The notes: a model not told the origin generated them from the sequence alone. Positions 18,094 through 27,165 are shown, counted from the stretch's first letter. The stretch is 64,000 nt of DNA from Cryobacterium inferilacus (GCF_019599185.1 NZ_JAIEUL010000001.1:1-64000), one strand, 5' to 3'. A program made the numbers and translations.

Positions 18094-18906
18094 TCAGCTC
18101 GGTCGGGGCCGGAGGGCGTACAGGGCGACGGCGCTGGCGGAGGCCACATTCAGGGAATCGACCCCGTGGAGCATCGGGATGGTGACGATGCTGTCCGCCG
18201 CGGCCAGGGCGTTCCTGCTCAGGCCATCGCCCTCGGTGCCGAGGATCAGCGCCACCCGTTCGGGCGGGTCGATGGCGAAGGTGTCCAGGGAGACGGCGTC
18301 ATCGGCCAGTGCGAGGGCGGCCAGGTGGAAACCATGCTCGTGCAGCACGGGTGCCGCCTGGTTCCACTCCGGCAGCCGCGTCCACGGCACCTGGAGCACG
18401 GTCCCCATGCTCACCCGCACGCTCCGCCGGTAGAGCGGGTCAGCGCAGCGGGGGGTGATCAGAACGGCATCGGCGCCGAGACCGGCCACGGAGCGGAAAA
18501 TCGCACCGACATTGGTGTGGTCGACGATGTCCTCCAGAATGACGACCCGTCGGGCTCCACGGATGACGTCGGCGACGTCGGCGAGGTCGGGCCTGTGCAT
18601 TGCGGCGAGGGCGCCGCGATGCAGGTTGTAGCCGGTGAGTTGTTCGAGCAGGGCGGCGGAGCCCACATAGATCGGCACCTCGGGCCAGTCGGCGAGCAGG
18701 CGCTCGGCGTCTGGCAGCCACTGCTCCTGCACGAGCACCGAACGCGGACGGTGGCCGGCGTTGAGTGCCCGGCCGATGACCTTCGCCGACTCGGCGATGT
18801 ACAGGCCGTTGGCCGGTTCGCTCACCCGGCGTAGGGCCACATCCGTCAGTCGGGAGTAGTCGGTCAGGCCAGGCTGGTCGAGGTCGGTGATCGGAATGAT
18901 GCGCAC
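18094..18906 (-). CDS. SpoU/TrmH-family RNA 2'-O-methyltransferase
   Basis: A 270-residue SPOUT methyltransferase. The N-terminal RNA-binding part (to about residue 110) contains the substrate-binding-like LYIAESAKVIGRAL. The SPOUT knot motifs follow: ILEDIVDHTNVGAIFRS, LILGTEGDGLS and IPMLHGVDSLNVASASAVALY. It uses S-adenosylmethionine to methylate a ribose in rRNA or tRNA; the exact target is unknown. It is divergent from the sirtuin gene across a 218-bp gap (18907-19124) in which I see no other gene. Confidence 0.92.
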   Translation of the reverse strand: MRIIPITDLDQPGLTDYSRLTDVALRRVSEPANGLYIAESAKVIGRALNAGHRPRSVLVQEQWLPDAERLLADWPEVPIYVGSAALLEQLTGYNLHRGALAAMHRPDLADVADVIRGARRVVILEDIVDHTNVGAIFRSVAGLGADAVLITPRCADPLYRRSVRVSMGTVLQVPWTRLPEWNQAAPVLHEHGFHLAALALADDAVSLDTFAIDPPERVALILGTEGDGLSRNALAAADSIVTIPMLHGVDSLNVASASAVALYALRPRPS

Positions 18907-19124
18907 GGCGGCAGCCGCCTTTCTGGGGTGTCTGCGTCCAGACTGTCAGATCCGCGGGCCCGGCCCGTGCGCCACGACGGCGAACGGTCCGCTGGGCGGT
19001 GTGTGCGTCACGGTACCGGCCTCACGGTACCCCAGACGAAAACTGACCAGTTTAGACTCGACATACGCCATCGTCGGACGGGCCAGCGGGGCCTGCCGCC
19101 TGAGCGAGACGCGGATGGAGCACG

Positions 19125-19976
19125 ATGACTGCTGAGACGATCGTGACACCGTCTGTCGGCGCCGAAGCCGCCCTGGACGCGCTGGCCGCTCTGCTACGCG
19201 GCCGTCGCACCGCGGTCCTCACCGGTGCCGGGGTGAGCACGGATTCCGGAATCCCCGACTACCGGGGTGCCGGCGCGCCCGTGCGTGTCCCGATGACGTT
19301 CCAGACCTTTATCGCCGATGATCGCGCGCGCAAGCGCTACTGGGCGGGCAGTCACCTGGGCTGGCACCGGTTCCGGGCCGCGCAGCCCAACCTGGGCCAC
19401 CGCTCCCTGGTCACGCTGGAGGAATCCGGCCTGGTCAGCGGCATCATCACCCAGAACGTCGATGGGCTGCACACCAGGGCCGGGTCCAGCCACGTTGTCG
19501 ACCTGCACGGGTCGATGGACCAGGTGGTGTGCCTGTCCTGCGGGCAGGCGTTCGGTCGAGACAGCATCGCGGCCAGGCTGGAGGCGGACAACCCGGTGCT
19601 GGCCGACCCAGAACAGGTGCAGATCGCCCCTGACGGCGACGCCATCGTGGTCGACATCGACGGCTTCATCGTGCCGGACTGCTCGGTCTGCGGCGGCCTG
19701 CTCAAGCCGAACGTGGTGTTCTTCGGCGAACTGGTGCCCACCGGCAAGTTCACCGCAGCGGCCGCCCTGGTGCGCACGGCGGATGCCCTGGTTGTGGCCG
19801 GGTCGTCGTTGGCGGTGAACTCGGGGATCAGGCTGCTCGAACTGGCCAGGCGGCGCAAGCTGCCCATCGTCGTGATCAACCGCGGGGCGACGAAGGGCGA
19901 CGGGCGCGCCCTGGTTAAGCTGGAGGCAGGCACGTCGGAGACGTTCGCCGGGCTGGTGACCCGACTCACCGACTAG
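19125..19976 (+). CDS. Sir2-family NAD-dependent protein deacylase (class II-like)
   Basis: A 283-residue sirtuin. It shows the NAD-binding GAGVSTDSGIPDYRG, TQNVDGLH, the catalytic His in DLHGSMDQVVC, the zinc-binding pairs CLSC and CSVC, and GSSLAVNSG. The spacing and the GIPDYRG sequence fit class II (SIRT4-like) bacterial enzymes. It removes acyl groups from lysines in the cytoplasm using NAD. It lies 25 bp upstream of the histidine phosphatase gene on the same strand, so co-transcription is likely. Confidence 0.94.
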   Translation: MTAETIVTPSVGAEAALDALAALLRGRRTAVLTGAGVSTDSGIPDYRGAGAPVRVPMTFQTFIADDRARKRYWAGSHLGWHRFRAAQPNLGHRSLVTLEESGLVSGIITQNVDGLHTRAGSSHVVDLHGSMDQVVCLSCGQAFGRDSIAARLEADNPVLADPEQVQIAPDGDAIVVDIDGFIVPDCSVCGGLLKPNVVFFGELVPTGKFTAAAALVRTADALVVAGSSLAVNSGIRLLELARRRKLPIVVINRGATKGDGRALVKLEAGTSETFAGLVTRLTD

Positions 19977-20001
19977 TACTCGTTCAGCAGGAGGCGGCGT
20001 T

Positions 20002-20571
20002 GTGGTGACCAGGTTCGCGATCGTCAGGCACGGGCAGACCGACTGGAACCTGGAGCAACGCATCCAGGGCAGCACCGACATCCCGTTGAATTCGCTCGGC
20101 CGGGCACAGGCCGCGGAAACCGGGCTGGCCCTGCGCGGAACCGCGTGGACGGCGGTCGTGACGAGTCCGCTGGTTCGGGCGCACGAGACCGCGCGGATCA
20201 TCTCGGGGGAACTCGATCACCCGGCGCCGCTCGTCGTCCCCGAACTCACCGAACGCCATCACGGCGACATCGAGGGCCTCACCTTCGCCGAACGCCAGCT
20301 CCGGTTTCCGGACGGCTCCGTGGTGCCAGGGCTGGAAAGCCGTCAGGCGGTGCTCGACCGGGTCCTCCCCGCCCTTGAGCGGCTCGCGACAGCGCATCAG
20401 GGCAGCCGGCTCGTCGTGGTCTGCCACGGTGGCGTGATCGGAACCCTGGTGCGGTATGCGACCGACGGACGACGACCCACACCAGGTGAGCTCATTCCCA
20501 ACGGCTCGGTGCACGACTTCCGCTGGGAGTCCGGCCGGCTGGAACTGGACTCGTTCGCCGCGGCCCGTTGA
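20002..20571 (+). CDS. Histidine phosphatase (phosphoglycerate mutase-like)
   Basis: A 189-residue branch-2-size histidine phosphatase. The catalytic RHGQTDWN lies at residues 9-16, followed by VTSPLVRAHETA, the acid-donor region ELTERHHGDIEG and VVCHGGVIGTL. The length and the lack of extra loops suggest a phosphatase such as a CobC/GpmB-like protein rather than a glycolytic mutase. A GTG start at 20002 has AGGAGG upstream. It converges with the glycosyltransferase gene. Confidence 0.88.
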   Translation: MVTRFAIVRHGQTDWNLEQRIQGSTDIPLNSLGRAQAAETGLALRGTAWTAVVTSPLVRAHETARIISGELDHPAPLVVPELTERHHGDIEGLTFAERQLRFPDGSVVPGLESRQAVLDRVLPALERLATAHQGSRLVVVCHGGVIGTLVRYATDGRRPTPGELIPNGSVHDFRWESGRLELDSFAAAR

Positions 20572-20600
20572 CGGCTCGCCCCGCCGACGCCCGGGTGCGG

Positions 20601-21743
20601 TCAGCGCCTCGATGCGGACCGAGTACCCCGAAGAACGCGCAGCAACCGGGCCGCGGACTCCGACCAGGTGAACCCGGCCGCCTGCTGTACCGACAACCGG
20701 GACCGTCTGGCCCACTCCCCCGGTTCCTCCAACGCCAGCACGGCCATGGCGAACGCGTCGGCGTCCCGCGCATCCGCGTAACTGGCGGCGTCACCGCCGA
20801 TCTCCCGGAAGATGTCGATGTCGCTGACGACCACGGGGATGCCGAGGCTCATCGACTCGACCAGGGGGATGCCGAATCCTTCGTCGAGTGACGCCGTCAC
20901 CAGCGCGGTGGCGTCGGCCAGCAGACGGATGTAGGCGTCGTCGGTGACCCCGTTGTGGAAGACGAGGGCGGCCTGCGGCGCCAGGGCGGTCAACCGGGCT
21001 CGTTCCTCGTCACCGATCCGACTGAGCAGGTGCAGCTCGTAGCCCGGTAGGGCCGCGGCGGCTCTAACCAGGGTGTCGACATTCTTGTACGGCATGAACG
21101 AGCCCATGTAGACCAGGCGTCTGGTCGCCGGCGCCGTGCGCGGCGCGACCGCCGACCCCGCGGCGTCGATATCCGCCGCGTTGGGTACCACGGAGACCGG
21201 GCGCCGGGTCAGGCGATGCCTCTCGATCAGGCCGGCCGTCGTCTGGGAGACCGTCACCACACCGTCCGACCGGTTCAGCAGCATCCGCTGCGGAGCCCAG
21301 GAGAGGTGGTACAGCCGCCAGAGCAGCCGGATGCCGGCCGAGAACTCGCGGGGTGGGGTGCGGTTGCGGTAGTAGATCAGGTCGTGCACCGTGAGCACCA
21401 GGCGGTACCGGCGTCCCCACGACCCCATCGTCTGCATGGGGCTGAAGACGATGTCGGGCTTCAATTTGTTGACGGTGCGCGCGATCAGAGGTTCGAACAC
21501 GCTGGTCGGCGCCCCGACGAGCTGCCAGGGCAGAGCGGGAAGCATCGCCAGCTGGCGGTGGTCGCTGATCAGCATGGTGACCGGGTGCAGCCGGCCGAGC
21601 TCGGTGACCAGGCCGGCCGTGTACCGGCTGATGCCGTCGTGCCGGTCGGTGCGGGTGTAGCGGCAGTCGAAGACGATCCGCAGCGGTTCCGCGGGCGGGT
21701 TCTCTGGCGGGTTCTCTGCCGGGTGCTCGGTGCGCTCGTTCAC
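20601..21743 (-). CDS. GT4-family glycosyltransferase
   Basis: A 380-residue GT-B fold glycosyltransferase family 4 protein. The N-terminal domain contains HDGISRYTAGLVTELG and TVHDLIYYRNR, and the C-terminal domain contains VYMGSFMPYKNVDTLVRA and the EGFGIPLVE (E-x7-E) nucleotide-sugar motif. The GTG start at 21743 overlaps the hydrolase stop by 4 bases (GTGA). The first 20 residues (PAENPPENPPAEP) come from a 12-bp tandem repeat at 21695-21718. Donor and acceptor are unknown; a mannosyl- or glucosyltransferase acting on cell-envelope glycans is plausible. Frames upstream of 21743 are shadows of the hydrolase gene. Confidence 0.9.
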   Translation of the reverse strand: MNERTEHPAENPPENPPAEPLRIVFDCRYTRTDRHDGISRYTAGLVTELGRLHPVTMLISDHRQLAMLPALPWQLVGAPTSVFEPLIARTVNKLKPDIVFSPMQTMGSWGRRYRLVLTVHDLIYYRNRTPPREFSAGIRLLWRLYHLSWAPQRMLLNRSDGVVTVSQTTAGLIERHRLTRRPVSVVPNAADIDAAGSAVAPRTAPATRRLVYMGSFMPYKNVDTLVRAAAALPGYELHLLSRIGDEERARLTALAPQAALVFHNGVTDDAYIRLLADATALVTASLDEGFGIPLVESMSLGIPVVVSDIDIFREIGGDAASYADARDADAFAMAVLALEEPGEWARRSRLSVQQAAGFTWSESAARLLRVLRGTRSASRR

Positions 21744-22642
21744 TCGTCCGCCAGATCCAGGAATCGGCGCAGTCGGGTGGCAGCGGTCTCGGGTACCTCG
21801 TAGTGGATCAGGTGCCCGACGCCGGGTATGACGTGCAGACGGGCGTCGGCGAATCGGGCCTGCAGACGCACCTGCGCGGCCACGGGGGTGATGTCGTCCT
21901 TCTCGGCTGCGATCAGCAGGGTCCTGGTGGTGATGGCGTCGGCGTACTCGCTGACGTCCCGGCTCACGGATGCCCGGAAGGCCTCGAGCACGACGGTGCG
22001 GTCGGCGAACGCGGAGAAGTACCGGTCGTGCTGGTTGTGGATCCAGCGGCGCCGTTCCCGGCTGCGCGTCTTGGCCATCGTGATGCTCATGACGCGCACG
22101 ATGACGCGGTTGCGCAGCAGGGCGAACCCCCACCGTTCCGGCAGTGCCGCGGCCAGCCAGTAGTAGAAGACCGCCAGCCGGGTCAGGACCCCCCGCGGGC
22201 CGGCCAGGGCCGGTGCCGCGATCGGGTTCACCAGCACGAGATCGTCGGCGTGCAGGCCCTCGGCCTGTGCGGCCGCGGCGGCGACGATGATGGAACCGAA
22301 GGAGTGGCCGAGCACGACGACGCGCCCGGGCAGATCGACGAGACGCAGGAACTCGGTCAACCAGTCGGCGTAGGACTCGACGGTGTGTCCGGCGGTGGTG
22401 AACGGTGCGGATTCACCGAAGCCGGGCAGGTCAGGCGCGAGGACATGCAGTCCGTGCAGCTGGGCGACGACGGCCTCAAGCCCGTGGTGGTCACCGCGGA
22501 AGCCGTGCACCATCACCACCGTGGTGGGGGACGCCGCATCGCCGTACTCCCAGTAGCGGGTGTCGCTGCCTCGTACGGGCAGGGTGTGGGCGCGGGCATC
22601 CATCACGCTGAGCAGGTCGGCGTATGGCGAGGGAACGATCAT
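21740..22642 (-). CDS. Alpha/beta-fold hydrolase
   Basis: A 300-residue alpha/beta hydrolase. It shows the oxyanion HGFRGDHHG, LAPDLPGFGES, the nucleophile elbow GHSFGS with Ser114, the acid in AAEKDDITP and the catalytic His in GVGHLIH. A cap region lies between about residues 145 and 215. The substrate is unknown. It is coupled to the downstream GT4 gene by a 4-base overlap. A -10-like TAAACT (22650-22655, minus strand) lies 7 bases before the ATG, so the mRNA may be leaderless. Confidence 0.88.
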   Translation of the reverse strand: MIVPSPYADLLSVMDARAHTLPVRGSDTRYWEYGDAASPTTVVMVHGFRGDHHGLEAVVAQLHGLHVLAPDLPGFGESAPFTTAGHTVESYADWLTEFLRLVDLPGRVVVLGHSFGSIIVAAAAAQAEGLHADDLVLVNPIAAPALAGPRGVLTRLAVFYYWLAAALPERWGFALLRNRVIVRVMSITMAKTRSRERRRWIHNQHDRYFSAFADRTVVLEAFRASVSRDVSEYADAITTRTLLIAAEKDDITPVAAQVRLQARFADARLHVIPGVGHLIHYEVPETAATRLRRFLDLADE

Positions 22643-22676
22643 CGCTCCCAGTTTAGGCTGGACGGCCAGGGCAGGC

Positions 22677-22706
22677 TCGACCGGCAGGCGGGAATCGATT
22701 TAGAAT
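22677..22706 (+). promoter_or_regulatory. Putative treS promoter
   Basis: A -35-like TCGACC (22677-22682), an 18-bp spacer and a -10-like TAGAAT (22701-22706) would start transcription near 22713, giving a leader of about 75 nucleotides before treS. ATCGC is repeated three times in tandem from 22705, straddling the end of the -10. Confidence 0.4.
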
Positions 22707-22786
22707 CGCATCGCATCGCACCATCCACAGCCGCGTGAGGGCGTATCCGTTCCGGAGGCCACCGCGACAGGTCCGGAAGGAACGCC

Positions 22787-24574
22787 GTGAGCTTCACCGC
22801 ACCCATTCAACTGCCCGGGCTCACGCTCGATCCGCGCTGGTACCGGCGGGCCGTGTTCTACGAGGTCATGGTGCGGTCTTTTGTGGACAGCAACGCCGAC
22901 GGCGCCGGCGATCTGGCCGGACTGATCTCGAAGCTGGACTACCTGCAGTGGCTCGGCATCGATGCCCTGTGGATCCCACCGTTCTTCACCTCCCCCCTCC
23001 GCGACGGCGGGTATGACGTGGCCGACTACCGGTCGATCCTGCCCGAATTCGGCACCCTGGAGGAGTTCAAGGAACTCGTGACCAAGGCGCACGAACGCAA
23101 TATGCGGATCGTGATCGACCTTCCCCTCAATCACACCTCCGACCAGCACGCCTGGTTCCGACAGTCCCGCCAGGACAGGTCGGGTCCGTTCGGCGACTTC
23201 TACGTCTGGAGCGACACCGACACGAGGTACCCCGACATCCGGATCATCTTCACCGACACGGAGGATTCGAACTGGGCATTCGACTCGGTGCGCCGTCAGT
23301 TCTACTTCCATCGGTTCTTCTCCCACCAACCCGACCTGAACTTCGAGAATCCCGCCGTGCACACGGCGATCATCGAGATCGTGCGCTACTGGCTCGACCT
23401 GGGCGTTGACGGGTTCCGGTTGGACGCCATCCCCTACCTGTACGAGTCCGATGAGGGCAACGGTGAGGGGGAACCGCCCACCCACGAGTTCATCAGACAC
23501 CTGCGCGGCATCCTCGACCGGGAGTACCCGGGGCGGGTCATGATCGCTGAGGCGAACCAGTGGCCGAGGGAGGTCGCGGCGTTCCTGGGCACCGAGGACG
23601 AACCGGAGTGCCATATGGCCTTCGATTTTCCCGTGATGCCGCGGATCTTCTACTCCCTGAGGTCACAGCGGGCCGGAGAACTCCTGCGGGTCCTGTCGGA
23701 AACCACCGACATTCCGTCCGGTGCGGGGTGGGCGGTGTTCCTGCGCAACCACGACGAACTCACCCTGGAGATGGTCAGCGAGGAGTACCGACAGGCCATG
23801 TACGGGTGGTACGCCTATGACCCCAGGATGCGCGCTAACATCGGCATTCGCCGGCGGCTGGCCCCGCTGCTGGACAATTCCCGGTCAGAGCTGGAGCTCG
23901 CCCACGCGCTCCTCTTCGCCCTGCCCGGAAGCCCGTTTCTCTACTACGGCGACGAAATCGGGATGGGCGACAACATCTGGCTGCCGGACCGGGACAGTTC
24001 CCGCACGCCTATGCAGTGGACCCCTGACCGGAACGCCGGGTTCTCGGCTGCCGATCCCGGCAAGCTCTATCTGCCGATCGTGCAGTCATTGGTCTACAAC
24101 TTCGCGCAGACCAACGTCGAATCATCCCTGGCCCAGTCCGGGTCCCTGCTGCACTGGATCCGCAACGTGATCTACGTGCGGAAGGGGCATCCGACCTTCG
24201 GTCTGGGTTCCCTGCGGGTGCTCTCGGTCGACCACGAGTCGATCCTGGCCTTCGTGCGGGAGTACGCCGGGTCCGGGTCCAGCTTCGGCGATCAACCGGA
24301 GACGCTGCTCTGCGTCTTCAGCTTCGCGCACAATCCGGTGGCGTTCCACATCGACGAACCCGGCCTCGCCGGCACCCGGCTCTACGACGTGTTCGGTGGA
24401 GCCGTGTTCCCGTCCTTCGACGAGCAGGGCGGACTCACCCTGACCCTGGGCGCGCAGAGCTTCTACTGGTTGCACTGCGGCCCGAGCACGGCCGGACTCA
24501 CGGCCGCCGGGCTGAATGCAGCGGGAATGAACGCCGGCGGCATGCAGTCGAACCTCCAGTTCCGCAGGGTCTGA
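22787..24574 (+). CDS. treS: Trehalose synthase (maltose alpha-D-glucosyltransferase)
   Basis: A 595-residue GH13 enzyme that interconverts maltose and trehalose. It starts with the TreS signature RRAVFYEVMVRSFVDSNADG. The GH13 catalytic set is visible: Asp213 in GFRLDAIPYLYE, Glu255 in MIAEANQWP, and the NHDE motif (Asp323) in FLRNHDELTLEM. The family length is usual. The last 20 or so residues are a degenerate repeat rich in Ala/Gly/Met (AGLTAAGLNAAGMNAGG) with no known role. GGAAGGA precedes the GTG start. No Pep2 maltokinase domain is fused here, and treY/treZ are not in the window. Confidence 0.95.
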   Translation: MSFTAPIQLPGLTLDPRWYRRAVFYEVMVRSFVDSNADGAGDLAGLISKLDYLQWLGIDALWIPPFFTSPLRDGGYDVADYRSILPEFGTLEEFKELVTKAHERNMRIVIDLPLNHTSDQHAWFRQSRQDRSGPFGDFYVWSDTDTRYPDIRIIFTDTEDSNWAFDSVRRQFYFHRFFSHQPDLNFENPAVHTAIIEIVRYWLDLGVDGFRLDAIPYLYESDEGNGEGEPPTHEFIRHLRGILDREYPGRVMIAEANQWPREVAAFLGTEDEPECHMAFDFPVMPRIFYSLRSQRAGELLRVLSETTDIPSGAGWAVFLRNHDELTLEMVSEEYRQAMYGWYAYDPRMRANIGIRRRLAPLLDNSRSELELAHALLFALPGSPFLYYGDEIGMGDNIWLPDRDSSRTPMQWTPDRNAGFSAADPGKLYLPIVQSLVYNFAQTNVESSLAQSGSLLHWIRNVIYVRKGHPTFGLGSLRVLSVDHESILAFVREYAGSGSSFGDQPETLLCVFSFAHNPVAFHIDEPGLAGTRLYDVFGGAVFPSFDEQGGLTLTLGAQSFYWLHCGPSTAGLTAAGLNAAGMNAGGMQSNLQFRRV

Positions 24575-24603
24575 CCGGTCCGTTCGAACTCAACACACAA
24601 AAA

Positions 24604-24633
24604 CAGGGTGACCGGCCGAAGCCGGTCACCCTG
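24604..24633 (-). terminator. Intrinsic terminator of rpmE2
   Basis: A perfect 13-bp stem with a CGAA tetraloop. On the minus strand it is followed by TTTTTGTGTGTT, so it ends the L31 transcript 43 bp after its stop codon. It may also weakly stop treS transcripts coming the other way. Confidence 0.85.
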
Positions 24634-24676
24634 CGGGTGGGATCCGTCGCGCGGATCCGAAAAAGAGGGGGTCGGA

Positions 24677-24928
24677 CTACTTGCCGAAGCCCTTGTAGCG
24701 CGAGTTGAACTTCTCCACGCGTCCGGCGGAGTCCATGATGCGCTGCTTGCCCGTGTAGAACGGGTGCGACTCGGAGGAGATTTCGACGTCGATGACGGGG
24801 TAGGTGGTGCCGTCTTCCCACTCGATGGTCTTGGAGCTGGAGACCGTCGAACGGGTAAGGAACGTCGCACCCGACGCGAGGTCGCGGAAGACCACGGGAG
24901 CGTATGTGGGGTGAATGTCAGACTTCAT
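24677..24928 (-). CDS. rpmE2: 50S ribosomal protein L31 type B (zinc-independent)
   Basis: An 83-residue L31 type B protein ([40 protein letters not shown]). It has no cysteine, so it lacks the CxxC zinc site of the type A form. In many bacteria such C-minus paralogues replace the zinc form under zinc limitation under control of Zur. I looked for a Zur-type palindrome in the upstream 134 bp (24929-25062) and found none that is clear. AAGGAAG precedes the ATG at 24928; the longer open frame has no conserved extension. Confidence 0.95.
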   Translation of the reverse strand: MKSDIHPTYAPVVFRDLASGATFLTRSTVSSSKTIEWEDGTTYPVIDVEISSESHPFYTGKQRIMDSAGRVEKFNSRYKGFGK

Positions 24929-25062
24929 GGAGACTTCCTTGGTGCGTTTCGGTGGGTGGGTTCTGGCTCGCCGGTTGCGGCAGAAAAGTAGTGCGGTCAC
25001 GAGGACCAGCTACCGAGTTTAGCAGAATCTTGAGGCCGGAGGTGGCCAGGACCCGCCGTGGC

Positions 25063-25845
25063 TCAAAGTGCGCGTGCGGTGTAGCGGCCGTCGTTCTCGG
25101 TCAGCTCGATGGGCAGACCGAAAGTCTCACTGAGAGTGTCGGAGGTGAGGGCTTCCGCGAGCGGTCCGGCGCTGACGATGTGACCGTCGGACAAGAGCAG
25201 CACGTGGGTGAATCCGCGCGGGATCTCCTCGACGTGGTGGGTGACCATGATGATCGCCGGGGAGTCCGGTTCGCTCGCGTAGCCGCTGAGGAGCCTCAGC
25301 AGTTCCTCGCGGGCGCCGAGGTCGAGGCTGGCGGCAGGCTCGTCGAGCAGCAGGATCTCGGGGTCGGTCATGATCGACCTGGCGATCTGCACACGCTTCT
25401 GCTCGCCGTCGCTCAGGGTGCCGAACTTGCGTGCGGCGAGGTGGTCGAGCTTCCACTCGGCCAGGACCCGCTGGGCGCGGCGTTCGTCGATCTCCTCGTA
25501 CTCCTCGTTCCATCGCCCGGTCACGGAGTACGCGGCGGTCATCACGACGTTGAGCACGGTCTCGCTTGCCGGAACACGACGGGCCATGGCCGTGGACGCG
25601 AAGCCGATCCGCGGCCGCAGTTCGAACAGGTCGCTGGAGCCGATCGGTTCTTCGAGGACCTCCGCGGTTCCCGTGGAGGGGTGCAGCAGGGCCGCGGCGA
25701 TCTGCAGGGTGGTGGTCTTCCCGGCCCCGTTGGGTCCGAGAATGACCCAGCGCTGTTCGCTGTCTACGCTCCAATCCACTGAGTCGAGGATGGTTGTGCC
25801 ACCCCGGACGACGGAAACCCCGGTGAAGTGAAGAACGTTGACCAT
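25063..25845 (-). CDS. ABC transporter-type ATP-binding protein
   Basis: A 260-residue single ATPase domain: Walker A GPNGAGKTT, signature LSDGEQKR (a variant of LSGGQ), Walker B ILLLDEPAASLD and the switch His in VTHHVEE. No membrane partner is adjacent, and the neighbours are rpmE2 and glgA/glgM. It resembles the YlmA/ModF-like stand-alone ATPases found widely in actinobacteria; the substrate is unknown. It starts with MVNVLHFTGVSVVRGG at 25845. Confidence 0.88.
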   Translation of the reverse strand: MVNVLHFTGVSVVRGGTTILDSVDWSVDSEQRWVILGPNGAGKTTTLQIAAALLHPSTGTAEVLEEPIGSSDLFELRPRIGFASTAMARRVPASETVLNVVMTAAYSVTGRWNEEYEEIDERRAQRVLAEWKLDHLAARKFGTLSDGEQKRVQIARSIMTDPEILLLDEPAASLDLGAREELLRLLSGYASEPDSPAIIMVTHHVEEIPRGFTHVLLLSDGHIVSAGPLAEALTSDTLSETFGLPIELTENDGRYTARAL

Positions 25846-25885
25846 GACCCCATGTTATCGGGCGCCGCCTGGGCCTCGGGTCACG

Positions 25886-27067
25886 CTAGAGCAGTCCGGC
25901 GTAAATCTCCCGCGTGCTGGCGGCGATCTGACCCCAGCTGAACATCTCCTCGGCCCTGACCCGGCCGGCGCGGCCCATCTGGGCCGCCAACGCCGGATCG
26001 GCGAGCACCTCGGTCAGGGTCCGTGCCAGGTCGGCGACGAAGACCTCGGGGTCGGTGGGCGTTCCCGTGCCGTCGGTCAGCTGGTCGATGGGCACCAGGC
26101 GGCCGGTGACGCCGTCGGCGACGACCTCGGGGATGCCGCCGGTCGCCGTGCCGACCACGGGCAGACCGCAGGCCATGGCTTCGAGGTTGACGATGCCGAG
26201 GGGTTCGTACACCGACGGGCAGACGAAGACCGTGCCGGCCGTGAGAACGGCGGACAGCTCCGGCTGCGGAAGCAACCTGTCGATCCAGACCACACCAGAA
26301 CGTTCCTTCTGCAACGCCTCGACCAGGTCGGTCACCTCGGCGAGGATGCCGGGCGTGTCCGGGGCGCCGGCACAGAGCACGAGCTGCACCTCAGGCGGCA
26401 GGAGCGCGGCGGCCCGCAGCAGGTAGGGCAGCCCCTTCTGCCTGGTGATCCGCCCGACGAAGACCACGGAGGGACGGTCGGGGTCGATTCCCAGGGCGCG
26501 CACAGTGTCGCGGTCGTCCACGGGCTTCCACCGGTCGAGGTCGATGCCGTTGTAGACCACATGAACGCGGGACTCGTCCAGGGCCGGGTAGCTGCGCAGG
26601 ATGTCGGCGCGCATGCCGCCGCTGACGGCGATGACGGCATCCGCGGCTTCGAAGGCGGTCTTCTCGATCCAGCTCGACACGCGGTAGCCGCCGCCGAGCT
26701 GTTCGGCCTTCCACGGCCGCAACGGCTCCAGGCTGTGCGCCGTGACCACGTGGGGCACCCCGTGCAGCAGCTTGGCGATGTGCCCGGCGCCGTTGGCGTA
26801 CCAGGTGTGCGAGTGCACCACATCCGCGCCCTGCACATCCTGAGCCATCTGCAGGTCCACGCCGAGCGTGGTGAGGGTCGCGTTGGCCTCGGCCAGTTCG
26901 GCGGGGACGCCGTAGGCGAAGGTGTCCGGCTCCGTGCGCGGCGAGCCGAAGCAGCGCACCGTCACATCGATGTCGGTGCGGAGGGCCTTGACGAGTTCGG
27001 CGACGTGAACACCGGCCCCTCCGTAGATTTCGGGCGGGTATTCCTTGGTGAGCAGATCGACGCGCAT
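25886..27067 (-). CDS. glgA: GT4-type glycogen synthase / alpha-maltose-1-phosphate synthase (GlgM-like)
   Basis: A 393-residue GT4 enzyme (MRVDLLTKEYPPEIYGGAGVH, VVHSHTWYANGAGHIAK, FVGRITRQKGLPYL, and the E-x7-E in VYEPLGIVNLE). It is the short actinobacterial form. Mycobacterial homologues (Rv1212c, GlgM) use ADP-glucose and glucose-1-phosphate to make maltose-1-phosphate for GlgE, so that product is as likely as plain glycogen elongation. It is divergent from glgC, which makes ADP-glucose, across 98 bp. GlgE and a branching enzyme are not in the window. Confidence 0.92.
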   Translation of the reverse strand: MRVDLLTKEYPPEIYGGAGVHVAELVKALRTDIDVTVRCFGSPRTEPDTFAYGVPAELAEANATLTTLGVDLQMAQDVQGADVVHSHTWYANGAGHIAKLLHGVPHVVTAHSLEPLRPWKAEQLGGGYRVSSWIEKTAFEAADAVIAVSGGMRADILRSYPALDESRVHVVYNGIDLDRWKPVDDRDTVRALGIDPDRPSVVFVGRITRQKGLPYLLRAAALLPPEVQLVLCAGAPDTPGILAEVTDLVEALQKERSGVVWIDRLLPQPELSAVLTAGTVFVCPSVYEPLGIVNLEAMACGLPVVGTATGGIPEVVADGVTGRLVPIDQLTDGTGTPTDPEVFVADLARTLTEVLADPALAAQMGRAGRVRAEEMFSWGQIAASTREIYAGLL

Positions 27068-27153
27068 GCAGTAAAGCTAGCGCATGCACCAAACCCAGCA
27101 CAGGCTGAACCGGGACACGCCCCCAGCGGCTGGTCCGAACCCCCCGTTGGCCC

Positions 27154-27159
27154 TACTCT
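27154..27159 (+). promoter_or_regulatory. Putative -10 element of a leaderless glgC transcript
   Basis: TACTCT lies six bases before the glgC ATG (27166), with TGGTCC as a weak -35 18 bp upstream. Transcription would start at or next to the A of the ATG. No Shine-Dalgarno is present (the bases between are GAAGTT), which supports a leaderless mRNA. Confidence 0.5.
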
Positions 27160-27165
27160 GAAGTT

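Noticed and set aside
20601-22133. Longer glycosyltransferase start at 22133
   Set aside because: The first 130 codons shadow the alpha/beta hydrolase gene and show Arg/His-rich nonsense; the GTGA overlap at 21740-21743 fits better.
24929-25062. A Zur operator upstream of rpmE2
   Set aside because: No TGAAAATGATTTTCA-like palindrome could be found.
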